From contig JAAEQP010001700.1 of assembly GCA_024231375.1 (NCBI GenBank), forward strand, positions 1 to 6,197: a stretch of DNA of 6,197 nt, written 5' to 3'. This DNA comes from a bacterium (GTDB lineage Bacteria; Hydrogenedentota; Hydrogenedentia; Hydrogenedentiales; SLHB01). The position numbers and the translations under genes are program-made. Below the pieces are notes generated by a model, which was given only the letters and a program-made list of their open reading frames with translations, was not told the DNA's origin and did no database searches. This document shows positions 1-6,197 of the stretch, one piece after another (positions within the stretch are counted from its first letter, which is position 1; every line of letters starts with the position of its first letter).

Positions 1-124
1 AATCGGGCGCGAAGATCTGGGCTTCCATGTACACATGACAGCAGGGGAGGTCACCCTCGGTGAGCTGGTACACTTCGACGGATTCCGGAACGCGGTCGGG
101 GAGCAAATCGGGACGTGGTTTCAT
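1..124 (-). CDS. 5' end of a divergent gene, putative TolB/oligogalacturonate-lyase-like beta-propeller protein (partial)
   Basis: Reading the minus strand from ATG at 124-122 gives 41 codons that run off the left edge of the window, starting MKPRPDLLPDRVPESVEVYQ. The start is well fixed: an in-frame TGA lies two codons upstream (complement of 128-130), and GAGGTG (complement of 129-134) sits four bases before the ATG. Third codon positions are about 70% G/C, as in a real gene. There is no signal peptide, so a cytoplasmic protein is expected. The segment VYQLTEG, followed by a His-Val-Tyr-Met stretch and then QIFAPD, resembles the first strand and first 'aspartate-box' blade of TolB/WD40-like propellers, including the oligogalacturonate-lyase-like family common in glycan-degrading bacteria. 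That family match is from memory of the motif and is tentative; that this is a gene is fairly sure. It is divergent from xylA, so the two could share regulation. Confidence 0.72.
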   Translation of the reverse strand, partial: MKPRPDLLPDRVPESVEVYQLTEGDLPCCHVYMEAQIFAPD

Positions 125-183
125 GGTTCACCTCGATTGTGCGGCCAAGCCACCATTTGCGTTCAGGACAGCCGCCGTGTACT

Positions 184-212
184 CTTCTACGCGACACGAG
201 ACGGGAAGTCAA
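184..212 (-). promoter_or_regulatory. Candidate sigma70-like promoter of the divergent minus-strand gene
   Basis: On the minus strand, TTGACT (complement of 207-212, 5 of 6 matches to TTGACA) is followed after exactly 17 bases by TAGAAG (complement of 184-189, 4 of 6 matches to TATAAT). Transcription would start near position 177, giving a leader of about 50 bases before the ATG at 124. Spacing and position are good, but this is a consensus match by eye only. Confidence 0.45.
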
Positions 213-265
213 TCGGGTATACGAAGGCTGTATGCGCCCGCGGCCCCGTCGCGAACGAGTTAGTG

Positions 266-290
266 AACCAAGCGTACCGGCGACTTGGTT
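266..290. promoter_or_regulatory. Perfect 7-bp inverted repeat upstream of xylA, possible operator
   Basis: AACCAAG at 266-272 and CTTGGTT at 284-290 are exact reverse complements separated by 11 bases, so the dyad spans 25 bp and is centred at 278, about 50 bases before the xylA start codon. Its size suits a dimeric regulator such as a LacI- or GntR-type protein. No convincing -35/-10 pair for xylA was found around it. A 7-bp dyad in about 200 bases can also arise by chance. Confidence 0.3.
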
Positions 291-329
291 GTTTACGCAC
301 ATTACCCGCAGTTGTGAGGAGACAGATCC

Positions 330-1661
330 ATGCCTTCGTATTTCCCCGAAGTGAAAAGACGCATCCGCTACGAGGGAGCGGGTTCCGACAATCCCTTGGC
401 GTTCAAGTACTATAACGCGAGGCGCAAGGTGGGCGGCAAGACCATGGCCCAGCACCTGAAGTTTGCCGTGGCCTATTGGCACACCATGAAAGGGACCGGA
501 GCGGACCCATTCGGCGGGGCGGTGTATGACCGGCCGTGGGACCATGGGTCGAGCCCGATGGACGTCGCTGAGAAGACCCAGGACGCCCTGTTCGAGTTCG
601 CCACGAAGCTTGGCGTGGGATACTACTGTTTCCACGACCGCGACATGGCGCCCGAAGGCGCGACCATCGCCGAAACGAACAAGATCCTGGACCACTTGGT
701 CAAACGCGCCAAGAAGCTTCAGAAGCAGGCCGGCGTGAAGCTGCTCTGGGGCACAGCCAACCTGTTCAGCCATCCGCGTTATACCAATGGCGCCGCCACG
801 AATCCCGACCCCAAGGTGTTCGCCCAGGCGGCGAGCCAAATTCGGCGCGCCCTTGACGCAACCATCGAACTTGGTGGCACGGGTTATGTGTTCTGGGGCG
901 GCCGGGAAGGGTATTCGAGTCTGCTGAACACGGACATGAAGCGGGAACAGGACCAGATGGCCCGGATGCTCCACATGGCCGTAAGCTATGGTCGCGAGAA
1001 CGGGTTCAAGGGCATGTTCTTCATCGAACCGAAGCCCAAAGAGCCGTCCACGCACCAGTACGACTTTGATTCGGCCACGACGCTGGGATTCCTGCGCGAG
1101 TACGATCTGCTTGACGACTTTATGCTGAATGTGGAGGCCAATCATGCGACCTTGGCCGGGCACACCTACGAACACGACATGACCGTGGCCGCGGCAGCGG
1201 GCAGACTGGGTAGCCTGGACATCAACCGGGGCGATCCCAATCTGGGATGGGACACGGACCAGTTCCCCACGGACCTCCATTCAGCGACTATGGCCATGCT
1301 GATGCTTCTCAAGCAGAAGGGCCTGAAGTACGGCGGAATGAACTTTGACGCCAAGGTGCGACGCGGATCCTTCGACGCGGTGGACCTGTTCCACGCCCAC
1401 ATCGGCGGCATGGACACGTTCGCGCGGGCACTGGTGGTTGCGCAGGCCCTCATCAAGGACGGCGTATTGAGCAAGCCCTTGGCCAAGCGCTACGCGGGAT
1501 ACCGCGCGGGAATGGGCAAGAAGATTATGGACGGCAAGACGTCGTTGCCGGCGTTGGAGAAATGGGCCGAGAAGTGCGGCGAACCGGAGTTGATCAGCGG
1601 CCGTCAGGAAGCCCTCGAGAACACCGTCAACGAGTACCTCTACTACAAAGACATCCCGTAG
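330..1661 (+). CDS. xylA: Xylose isomerase, class II
   Basis: Cytoplasmic TIM-barrel enzyme that interconverts D-xylose and D-xylulose (and D-glucose and D-fructose), using two divalent metal ions. The 443 residues match the class II length (E. coli XylA is 440). Active-site residues are all visible: His102 and Asp105 in FHDRD, Trp189 in FWGGREGY, Glu233 and Lys235 in IEPKPKEP, Glu269 and His272 in NVEANH, Asp297 in LDINRGD, Asp308 and Asp310 in GWDTDQFP, and Asp340 in NFDAKVRR. The start is supported by GAGGAGA at 316-322, seven bases upstream, and an in-frame TGA at 315-317. Small departures from the usual motifs are GREGYS for GREGYE and LDINRGD for VDANRGD; neither removes a catalytic residue. 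The next gene begins 49 bases downstream with no terminator between, suggesting co-transcription. No xylulokinase or xylose transporter lies in the window, so the in vivo sugar could be xylose or another aldose. Confidence 0.97.
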   Translation: MPSYFPEVKRRIRYEGAGSDNPLAFKYYNARRKVGGKTMAQHLKFAVAYWHTMKGTGADPFGGAVYDRPWDHGSSPMDVAEKTQDALFEFATKLGVGYYCFHDRDMAPEGATIAETNKILDHLVKRAKKLQKQAGVKLLWGTANLFSHPRYTNGAATNPDPKVFAQAASQIRRALDATIELGGTGYVFWGGREGYSSLLNTDMKREQDQMARMLHMAVSYGRENGFKGMFFIEPKPKEPSTHQYDFDSATTLGFLREYDLLDDFMLNVEANHATLAGHTYEHDMTVAAAAGRLGSLDINRGDPNLGWDTDQFPTDLHSATMAMLMLLKQKGLKYGGMNFDAKVRRGSFDAVDLFHAHIGGMDTFARALVVAQALIKDGVLSKPLAKRYAGYRAGMGKKIMDGKTSLPALEKWAEKCGEPELISGRQEALENTVNEYLYYKDIP

Positions 1662-1710
1662 CGGACACGCCGACATACGCGCTTCGCCGCGGAAGAAGGA
1701 GACGGACCCG

Positions 1711-4560
1711 ATGCGATGGACCGCCGGAGTTGTGGGTGCTGCTGTAAGCCTTTCCCTGTTCGCGGCCGCTTCTGTCTCAGCCGCGGACACGCTGTCTCCC
1801 GAATCGCTTCGGGACGACTGGCTGCTTCAGGAAGAACTGAGGTTCGCTCAGGCGAGAGAACTCACCGTCGAAGCCGATGCCGCAGGCGGGTGCAACGGCG
1901 TGAAGGACGGCAGGTGGGGTTTTCACACGGGCAGCGATGCGCAGCCCTGGTGGCAGGTCGACCTGGGGACGATCCGCTCTCTGGACCGAGTCGTCGTCTG
2001 GAACCGTTGCGGAGGGGTCGCACAGCGTAGCGACCATCTGATGGTGCTGCTGTCGAACGACGGCACCGCGTGGCGCACCGTGTACCAGCACGACGGCCCC
2101 ACGTTCTACGGACGATCCGACAACAAGCCGCTTGCCGTATCCGTGAAGGGCGAACAGGCGCGGTTTGTGCGGCTTCAGATTCCGGAGACGGGCTTCTTCC
2201 ACCTCGACGAAGTGGAGGTGTTTGCGGTTGGCAGCGACGAGAACCTCGCCTTGCGTCGTCCCGCAACACAGAGCAGTCTCTCCCAGTGGTCGGCGAATCA
2301 CCTGGGACCGACGTCCACGGACTGGGATGCTCGCGCCAAGGAGACGTACGAGGCGTGCCGAGCTCTTGCGGCGGATCTGGAGGCGGGGGGCGTGGACGTG
2401 TCGGGCTTCGGCCCAGCGCTTGCGCACGCACCCCGGGCTGGGGAAGGGCAGGACGGTTTCCTTCGCGTCCGCGCGGTGCAGCGGCGCCTTCTGCTGCTGA
2501 ACCCGATCCTCGAATTCGACGAGATCCTGTTTGCCAAACGCGTGCCCGGATCGTTCAACCACATGTCGGACCAGTATTACGGATGGTGGTCGCGGCCAGG
2601 TGGTGGGCTGTTCGTGCTGTCCGGATTCGCCCACGACGCCCCTCAATTGGAATGCCTCACCCCGACCTTCGGAGAAACGGGCAGCTTCCTTCGGCCGACC
2701 CTGTCGTTTGACGGCCGCAAGGTCCTTTTCGCGTGGTGCCGCCACTACGAGCGTTTGCAGGGCGAACAGGACAAGTTGAACAAGGCCAACGTGCCCGAGG
2801 ACGCCTTCTACCAACTCTTCGAGATGAACGTGGACGGCACTGGACTCCGCCGCCTGACGCAGGGCAAGTACGACAACTTCGACGGACGCTATCTGCCGGA
2901 TGGGCGCATTGTGTTCTTGTCGACGCGCCGAGGGCAGGCAATCCAGTGCGGTATCGAAAGCGCTGCAGAAAGCGCGACCTCGGACGATCTGGCCGACGTC
3001 TATGTACGCTGTGGCGGTGGTCCGGAACGGCCTGTCGCTGTGTACACGCTCCACACCATGGACGCTGACGGCGGCAACCTGCTGGCCATATCGCCGTTCG
3101 AAATGTTCGAGTGGACGCCCAGCGTGGCCCACGACGGCAGCATTCTGTATTCGCGTTGGGACTACATCGACCGCGACAACATGCCGTATATGAGCATGTG
3201 GGCGATCAACCCCGATGGCACCAATTCTCGGCTTGTATACGGCAACTTCACCAAGTCACCCCACTGCACGTTCGAACCCCAGTGCATCCCCGGATCGGAC
3301 AAGCTGGTGTTCACGGCCTCGGGTCACCACGCCCAGACCATGGGTAGCCTGGTGTTGCTCGACCCGAGCGCGGGCACGGAAGGCGACGCCCCCATCACGC
3401 GGATGACGCCCGAAGTGGCGTTCCCCGAGATCGAGGCCTGGCCACTTTCCGCCTTCGCAAATCCGTGGCCCTTGTCGGAACGGTTCTACCTGGTTTCCTG
3501 GGGCCGGATGGATCGCCCCCAGCAAGGCAACAACATGCCGCCCAACTGCATGGGGCTGTATCTGTTTGACGCCAAGACCCGTGCGCTTGAACTGCTGTAC
3601 CGCGATGCGGACATCACGTGCGCGTGGCCTATGTCGGTGGGGGAGCGGACCCGGCCCCTGACCCTCGCCGAACGGACGTCGGCCACGGGCGGGTCCGAAG
3701 GCAAGTTCCTGCTGGCCGACGTGTACCGTGGGCTCAAGACGGTGAAACGCGGCGATATCAAGTCGCTCCGAATCGTGGCTGTGCCCGCTAAAACCCACCC
3801 GACCATGAACTACCCCGTCATGGGCCTGACGCGCGACGACCCAGGCAAGTGCGTGTTGGGCACGGTGCCGGTTGAGGAAGACGGTTCGGCGTACTTCCGC
3901 GTGCCGTCGGGCGTCATCGTGTTCTTCCAGGCGCTGGACGCCGAGGGGATGGCCGTCCAGACCATGCGCAGCGCATCCCACGTGCAGCCGGGACAGACCC
4001 TGAGTTGTGTGGGCTGCCACGAGGCGCGGACCATGGCCCCGCCATTGCAGCAGCCGCTGGCGGCGCTGAATCCGGCGGCATCTATCGTGCCCGGACCCGA
4101 GGGGTCGTGGCCCTTCCGATTCGACCAACTCGTGCAGCCCGTGCTGGACAAGCACTGCGTCCGTTGCCACCATCCCGAAGGCAAGAACGCGGAAGCCGCC
4201 AAAATCGACCTCACACCGGCCAAGGCCTATGACACCCTGGTGGACCGGGGCAAACCCAGCCTGCGCGAACATGTGATGGCACGGTACCGGGCCGGGCGCT
4301 CTATCGAAGGCGGATGCGTGGCACGGAACAGTCCTGTGCTGACCATGCTCACGTCCAAACCCGGACATCACGGGGTGAAACTCGACGACGGCGAACGCGA
4401 ACGGCTCATCACGTGGATGGACACCTACGCGCAACGGTTGGGGTCGTTCAACGAGGAACAGGAACAACGCTTGCGCGACCTGCGCGACCGGTGCGCGCCG
4501 CTGCTTGCCGAGCGGCCGCACAAGGCCGGGCCCGTTGCCAAGAATGTAGATCCGCGATAG
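1711..4560 (+). CDS. HzsA-related exported diheme c-type protein with N-terminal F5/8 type C (discoidin) domain and beta-propeller
   Basis: A 949-residue exported protein. Residues 1-24 form a signal peptide ending VSA before Ala25. Residues about 47-172 look like a discoidin/F5-8C carbohydrate-binding domain (PWWQVDLG near 79-86, RFVRLQIPETG near 151-161). Residues about 265-630 contain TolB/PD40-like propeller blades (NVDGTGLRRLT, YLPDGRIVFLS, DADGGNLLAIS, NPDGTNSRLVY). Residues about 665-770 carry the conserved block of hydrazine-synthase-alpha relatives (PVEEDGSAYFRVPSG, FFQALDAEGMAVQTMRS) leading to heme motif CVGCH at 766-770. A second motif, CVRCH at 816-820, lies in a cytochrome-c-like segment resembling planctomycete cytochrome domains; GHHGV near 886-890 could supply an axial histidine. 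A short charged helical tail follows at about 912-934. True HZS-alpha also pairs a propeller with two heme c domains but is shorter (about 800 residues). Without visible HZS beta/gamma genes, hydrazine synthesis is unlikely; the substrate is unknown. AAGGAGA at 1696-1702 lies eight bases before the ATG. Confidence 0.88.
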   Translation: MRWTAGVVGAAVSLSLFAAASVSAADTLSPESLRDDWLLQEELRFAQARELTVEADAAGGCNGVKDGRWGFHTGSDAQPWWQVDLGTIRSLDRVVVWNRCGGVAQRSDHLMVLLSNDGTAWRTVYQHDGPTFYGRSDNKPLAVSVKGEQARFVRLQIPETGFFHLDEVEVFAVGSDENLALRRPATQSSLSQWSANHLGPTSTDWDARAKETYEACRALAADLEAGGVDVSGFGPALAHAPRAGEGQDGFLRVRAVQRRLLLLNPILEFDEILFAKRVPGSFNHMSDQYYGWWSRPGGGLFVLSGFAHDAPQLECLTPTFGETGSFLRPTLSFDGRKVLFAWCRHYERLQGEQDKLNKANVPEDAFYQLFEMNVDGTGLRRLTQGKYDNFDGRYLPDGRIVFLSTRRGQAIQCGIESAAESATSDDLADVYVRCGGGPERPVAVYTLHTMDADGGNLLAISPFEMFEWTPSVAHDGSILYSRWDYIDRDNMPYMSMWAINPDGTNSRLVYGNFTKSPHCTFEPQCIPGSDKLVFTASGHHAQTMGSLVLLDPSAGTEGDAPITRMTPEVAFPEIEAWPLSAFANPWPLSERFYLVSWGRMDRPQQGNNMPPNCMGLYLFDAKTRALELLYRDADITCAWPMSVGERTRPLTLAERTSATGGSEGKFLLADVYRGLKTVKRGDIKSLRIVAVPAKTHPTMNYPVMGLTRDDPGKCVLGTVPVEEDGSAYFRVPSGVIVFFQALDAEGMAVQTMRSASHVQPGQTLSCVGCHEARTMAPPLQQPLAALNPAASIVPGPEGSWPFRFDQLVQPVLDKHCVRCHHPEGKNAEAAKIDLTPAKAYDTLVDRGKPSLREHVMARYRAGRSIEGGCVARNSPVLTMLTSKPGHHGVKLDDGERERLITWMDTYAQRLGSFNEEQEQRLRDLRDRCAPLLAERPHKAGPVAKNVDPR

Positions 4561-4601
4561 GCTGAAGACGGCGCGTGTTTGCGTAGAGTGGAGGAGAAGC
4601 C

Positions 4602-4970
4602 ATGTCTTCCGACCAACCCGATCAGCAATCCGGTCAGCCGCCCGCCCCGGAAGGACGACGCACCTTTCTTCACACATCGTCGGGGGCCCTGATACTTGGT
4701 CTTGATTGGTTGCTGTTCTCCGGCACGGCCGTGACCGTTGGCTTGGCGACGCCGGTGACCGCCCTTCTGGGATTCGCGCTGGGGGGTATCGCTACGGCAG
4801 CGTGCCAACGGTATGCCGCGAGCGACTCGTGGCCCGCCAGTCTCGGGAAAGGGCTGCTCGCGGGTGTCGCGGTGGGGGTACCGTTCCCGATTCTGGGCAC
4901 CTTTGTCGGCGGTGTTGTTCTGGCCTCGTCAGGCCTGTCGTCGTTCAAGCGGATGCTGCCCAAGGACTAA
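4602..4970 (+). CDS. Small membrane protein of unknown function (122 aa)
   Basis: A hydrophilic, proline- and glutamine-rich N-terminus (residues 1-22) is followed by hydrophobic, glycine-rich stretches at about 28-48, 49-67 and 81-111, consistent with two to four membrane segments. A polar loop (CQRYAASDSWPAS, 68-80) separates the last two. The C-terminus is short and basic, then ends KD. LDWLLFSG at 34-41 and the glycine/proline-rich GVAVGVPFPILGTFVGG at 88-104 are the most distinctive parts. There is no heme, metal or enzyme motif, and I do not recognise the family. The start is well supported by GGAGGAG at 4590-4596, five bases upstream. It begins 41 bases after the HzsA-related gene with no terminator between, so the two are probably co-transcribed, but nothing shows that the proteins interact. 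A holin-like or small integral membrane protein is possible but unsupported. Confidence 0.8.
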   Translation: MSSDQPDQQSGQPPAPEGRRTFLHTSSGALILGLDWLLFSGTAVTVGLATPVTALLGFALGGIATAACQRYAASDSWPASLGKGLLAGVAVGVPFPILGTFVGGVVLASSGLSSFKRMLPKD

Positions 4971-4998
4971 GCGCCGGGTCGCGGCTTGGGCTTTCCTT
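4958..4998 (+). terminator. Weak terminator-like hairpin at the end of the small membrane protein gene
   Basis: GCCCAAG (4958-4964) pairs perfectly with CTTGGGC (4985-4991) around a 20-base GC-rich loop, and the stem is followed by TTTCCTT (4992-4998). The left arm lies inside the last codons of the gene. The loop is long and the T-tract is broken by two C residues, so termination may be partial or absent. Its position between the operon and the next gene's own candidate promoter supports the reading. Confidence 0.35.
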
Positions 4999-4999
4999 G

Positions 5000-5017
5000 A
5001 TTGACGTTCCCGTCAAT
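5000..5017. promoter_or_regulatory. Perfect 7-bp palindrome with TTCC loop, plus a third TTGACG copy: possible regulator site
   Basis: ATTGACG (5000-5006) and CGTCAAT (5011-5017) are exact reverse complements around TTCC. A further direct copy of TTGACG lies at 5020-5025, so the 6-mer appears three times in 25 bases. No T-tract follows, which argues against a terminator. The palindrome is centred about 64 bases upstream of the transcription start predicted for the candidate promoter at 5037-5065, a common distance for an activator site. The binding protein is unknown. Confidence 0.3.
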
Positions 5018-5036
5018 ACTTGACGCCCGCGAAACG

Positions 5037-5065
5037 TTGAGGTCTCACATTCAACTCGATACTAT
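5037..5065 (+). promoter_or_regulatory. Candidate sigma70-like promoter for the gene starting at 5131
   Basis: TTGAGG (5037-5042, 4 of 6 matches to TTGACA) and TACTAT (5060-5065, 4 of 6 matches to TATAAT) are separated by exactly 17 bases. Transcription would start near 5072, leaving a leader of about 60 bases. A 7-base direct repeat CGTTGAG occurs at 5035-5041 and 5071-5077, overlapping the -35 box and the expected start. The match is modest and judged by eye. Confidence 0.35.
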
Positions 5066-5130
5066 CCTTGCGTTGAGTCCCCGATTCTCGAACAGAACGT
5101 TAGCCGTCGACCTGCGGAGAACCCATTACT

Positions 5131-6197
5131 ATGCCCGCATCGAAGTCATCAGTCCTTCACCTTGTGCTCTTGCTCGCGACCCTCGCGACTGCCGTTTCCC
5201 CAAGCGCGCACGCCCAGGACGCGCCCGCACCTGCCAACGAGACCTTCGCGGCGCCATTCAACATCGCCGAAGCCATGACCGATCCGTTCCTGGATTACTT
5301 CACCAGCACCTTCGAGCAGTGGCGGGTGATGGAAGCGCCGGAACGGCGCCTGAGGGTGTGGCAGGATTGGGACATTGTCATCTTCGAGTGGGGGACGGCC
5401 CCGGCAGAAGGCCCCGCGTTGCGGGTGGAACGCGATGTGAACCTCGATTGCGCGCGCTACAACCGGTTGGTACTGAACCTGTCTGCGCCTAAGGATTCGG
5501 ACGTCGTGTTCACGGCCGAAACCGATGCGGGTCCGAAGTCCGTGCGCCTGGAGAAGGCGAACGGGAAAGAAAACCTCATCCGCTTAGACCTCGACGGCGC
5601 GAAACGCATCACTCAGCTTCGTGTGGAGATCTTTGCGGGCACGGAAGGTCAGGCCACGGGGTATCTCATCTGGATTGTGTTGCAGAACACGGAACTCCTC
5701 AAGGAGTACTTCGGGCAGTGGGACTTTGAACACATGGACTGGTCCCGCTACCTGGCGGATGACACCTTCGAACCCACGTTCACACCCACCTACGGCATCT
5801 TCGCCACGGAAGACGAGATCGAGGCCATGCGGGCCGAACATGATCGCCAGGTGGCCGAATCCGGTGAATCCCAATTCACGCGCACTGCGGCCCGGTACCG
5901 CGACATGAAGCCGGAACGGTGGATTCATCGCTACCTCGGCAAGCATGATGAGGTCGAGCGAACCGGCGTGGAGGGATTCGACGAGACCGAGAACGTTCGC
6001 TCCTGCAACGATTTGGCCCTCGCGGCCGTGGTGTTGAAGGACAAGGAACTGCTACGCCTCGCCGTACGACACGCCTTGTCCATCGCCATGTGCGAGTACT
6101 GGTGCAAAGATTTCACGTCCAATATCCCCGGTGGCTACCGTGAGGACCGCTCGTTCCGGCGGTCCGGCTATTGTCGGACCATCACGCGCAGCATGGA
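5131..6197 (+). CDS. Exported protein, putative heparinase II/III-like or alginate-lyase-like enzyme (3' end beyond window)
   Basis: An open frame of 355 codons runs to the window edge without a stop. The start is the only possible ATG: an in-frame TAG lies at 5101-5103 with no start codon between, and GGAGA (5116-5120) is ten bases upstream. Residues 1-28 form a signal peptide (hydrophobic core VLHLVLLLATLATA) cleaved after AHA, before Gln29, so the protein is exported. Residues about 60-185 are beta-rich (RLRVWQDWDIVIFEW, YNRLVLNLSAP, ITQLRVEIFAG), resembling a carbohydrate-binding beta-sandwich. From about 225 the sequence becomes helical, with NDLALAAVVLKDKELLRLAVRHALSIA at about 293-319 split by ordinary helix turns, the look of (alpha/alpha)-toroid polysaccharide lyases and heparinase-like proteins. 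Catalytic residues are not identifiable in this portion, so the enzyme class is tentative. Four cysteines cluster near the visible end (292, 321, 325, 345 region). It probably has its own promoter in the 160-base gap upstream. Confidence 0.82.
   Translation, partial: MPASKSSVLHLVLLLATLATAVSPSAHAQDAPAPANETFAAPFNIAEAMTDPFLDYFTSTFEQWRVMEAPERRLRVWQDWDIVIFEWGTAPAEGPALRVERDVNLDCARYNRLVLNLSAPKDSDVVFTAETDAGPKSVRLEKANGKENLIRLDLDGAKRITQLRVEIFAGTEGQATGYLIWIVLQNTELLKEYFGQWDFEHMDWSRYLADDTFEPTFTPTYGIFATEDEIEAMRAEHDRQVAESGESQFTRTAARYRDMKPERWIHRYLGKHDEVERTGVEGFDETENVRSCNDLALAAVVLKDKELLRLAVRHALSIAMCEYWCKDFTSNIPGGYREDRSFRRSGYCRTITRSM

Noticed and set aside
35..415. 126-codon plus-strand open frame over the divergent intergenic region and the xylA start
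   Set aside because: It overlaps the 5' end of xylA in another frame and the divergent gene on the opposite strand, lacks a convincing ribosome binding site and has no recognisable motif.
51..1280. 409-codon open frame on the minus strand
   Set aside because: It is antisense to xylA, whose protein is fully recognisable. Its composition (rich in Arg, His, Gly, Val) is typical of shadow frames in GC-rich DNA, and its tail crosses the true divergent gene at 1-124 in a different frame.
1662..1710. Possible hairpin around CGCGCTTCGCCGCG between xylA and the next gene
   Set aside because: The stem is only about four base pairs and no T-tract follows, so it is not supported as a terminator or regulatory RNA.
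1777..3132. 451-codon open frame on the minus strand
   Set aside because: It lies wholly antisense to the HzsA-related gene, has no recognisable domain, and shows the Arg/His/Val-rich composition of a shadow frame.
1711..4560. Reading the diheme protein as evidence for anammox hydrazine synthesis
   Set aside because: No hydrazine synthase beta/gamma, hydrazine dehydrogenase or other anammox gene is present. The discoidin fusion and sugar-metabolism neighbours fit the broad HzsA-related family instead.
3256..4677. 473-codon open frame on the minus strand
   Set aside because: It is antisense to the 3' half of the HzsA-related gene and into the next gene. The plus strand there encodes two heme motifs and conserved family blocks, so the minus frame is incidental.
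5001..5492. 163-codon plus-strand open frame beginning in the intergenic region
   Set aside because: It overlaps the gene starting at 5131 in another frame. That gene has a Shine-Dalgarno, a signal peptide and a frame open to the window edge, while this one has an Arg-rich, low-complexity translation.

Overview
The window is compact, GC-rich bacterial chromosome. High G/C at third codon positions and clear Shine-Dalgarno sequences before every gene support the gene calls. The gene content is a class II xylose isomerase, an exported HzsA-related diheme protein with a discoidin domain, and a putative exported heparinase-like protein. It suggests a glycan-degrading bacterium of the kind seen in Candidatus Hydrogenedentota, Planctomycetota or related PVC lineages. 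That assignment is an inference from family distribution. No rRNA or other phylogenetic marker is present.

Layout from left to right. Positions 1-124 (minus strand) hold the 5' end of a divergent gene whose 41 visible codons resemble the N-terminus of TolB/oligogalacturonate-lyase-like beta-propeller proteins. Positions 125-329 are a divergent intergenic region with a good sigma70-like promoter for the minus-strand gene and a perfect 7-bp inverted repeat upstream of xylA. Positions 330-1661 encode xylose isomerase with every catalytic and metal-binding residue intact. Positions 1711-4560 encode a 949-residue secreted protein with a signal peptide, an F5/8 type C-like domain, a TolB-like beta-propeller, the region typical of hydrazine-synthase-alpha relatives, and two CxxCH heme c sites. 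Positions 4602-4970 encode a 122-residue membrane protein of unknown function. A weak terminator-like hairpin covers its stop codon. The 160-base gap after it contains a second, perfect hairpin and a candidate promoter. From 5131 to the window edge runs the first 355 codons of an exported protein with a beta-rich N-terminal half and the start of a helical region resembling heparinase II/III-like or alginate-lyase-like (alpha/alpha) toroid enzymes.

xylA, the HzsA-related gene and the small membrane gene are co-directional, separated by 49 and 41 bases with no visible terminator, and are probably one transcription unit. The gene at 5131 is probably transcribed separately. Together they look like a carbohydrate-utilisation neighbourhood: cytoplasmic sugar isomerisation, an exported glycan-active protein, and an exported diheme c protein that is unlikely to make hydrazine because no hydrazine synthase beta/gamma partner is visible. 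The role of that diheme protein beside sugar-metabolism genes is the most interesting open question here. No tRNA, rRNA, CRISPR array, insertion sequence or other mobile element was seen.
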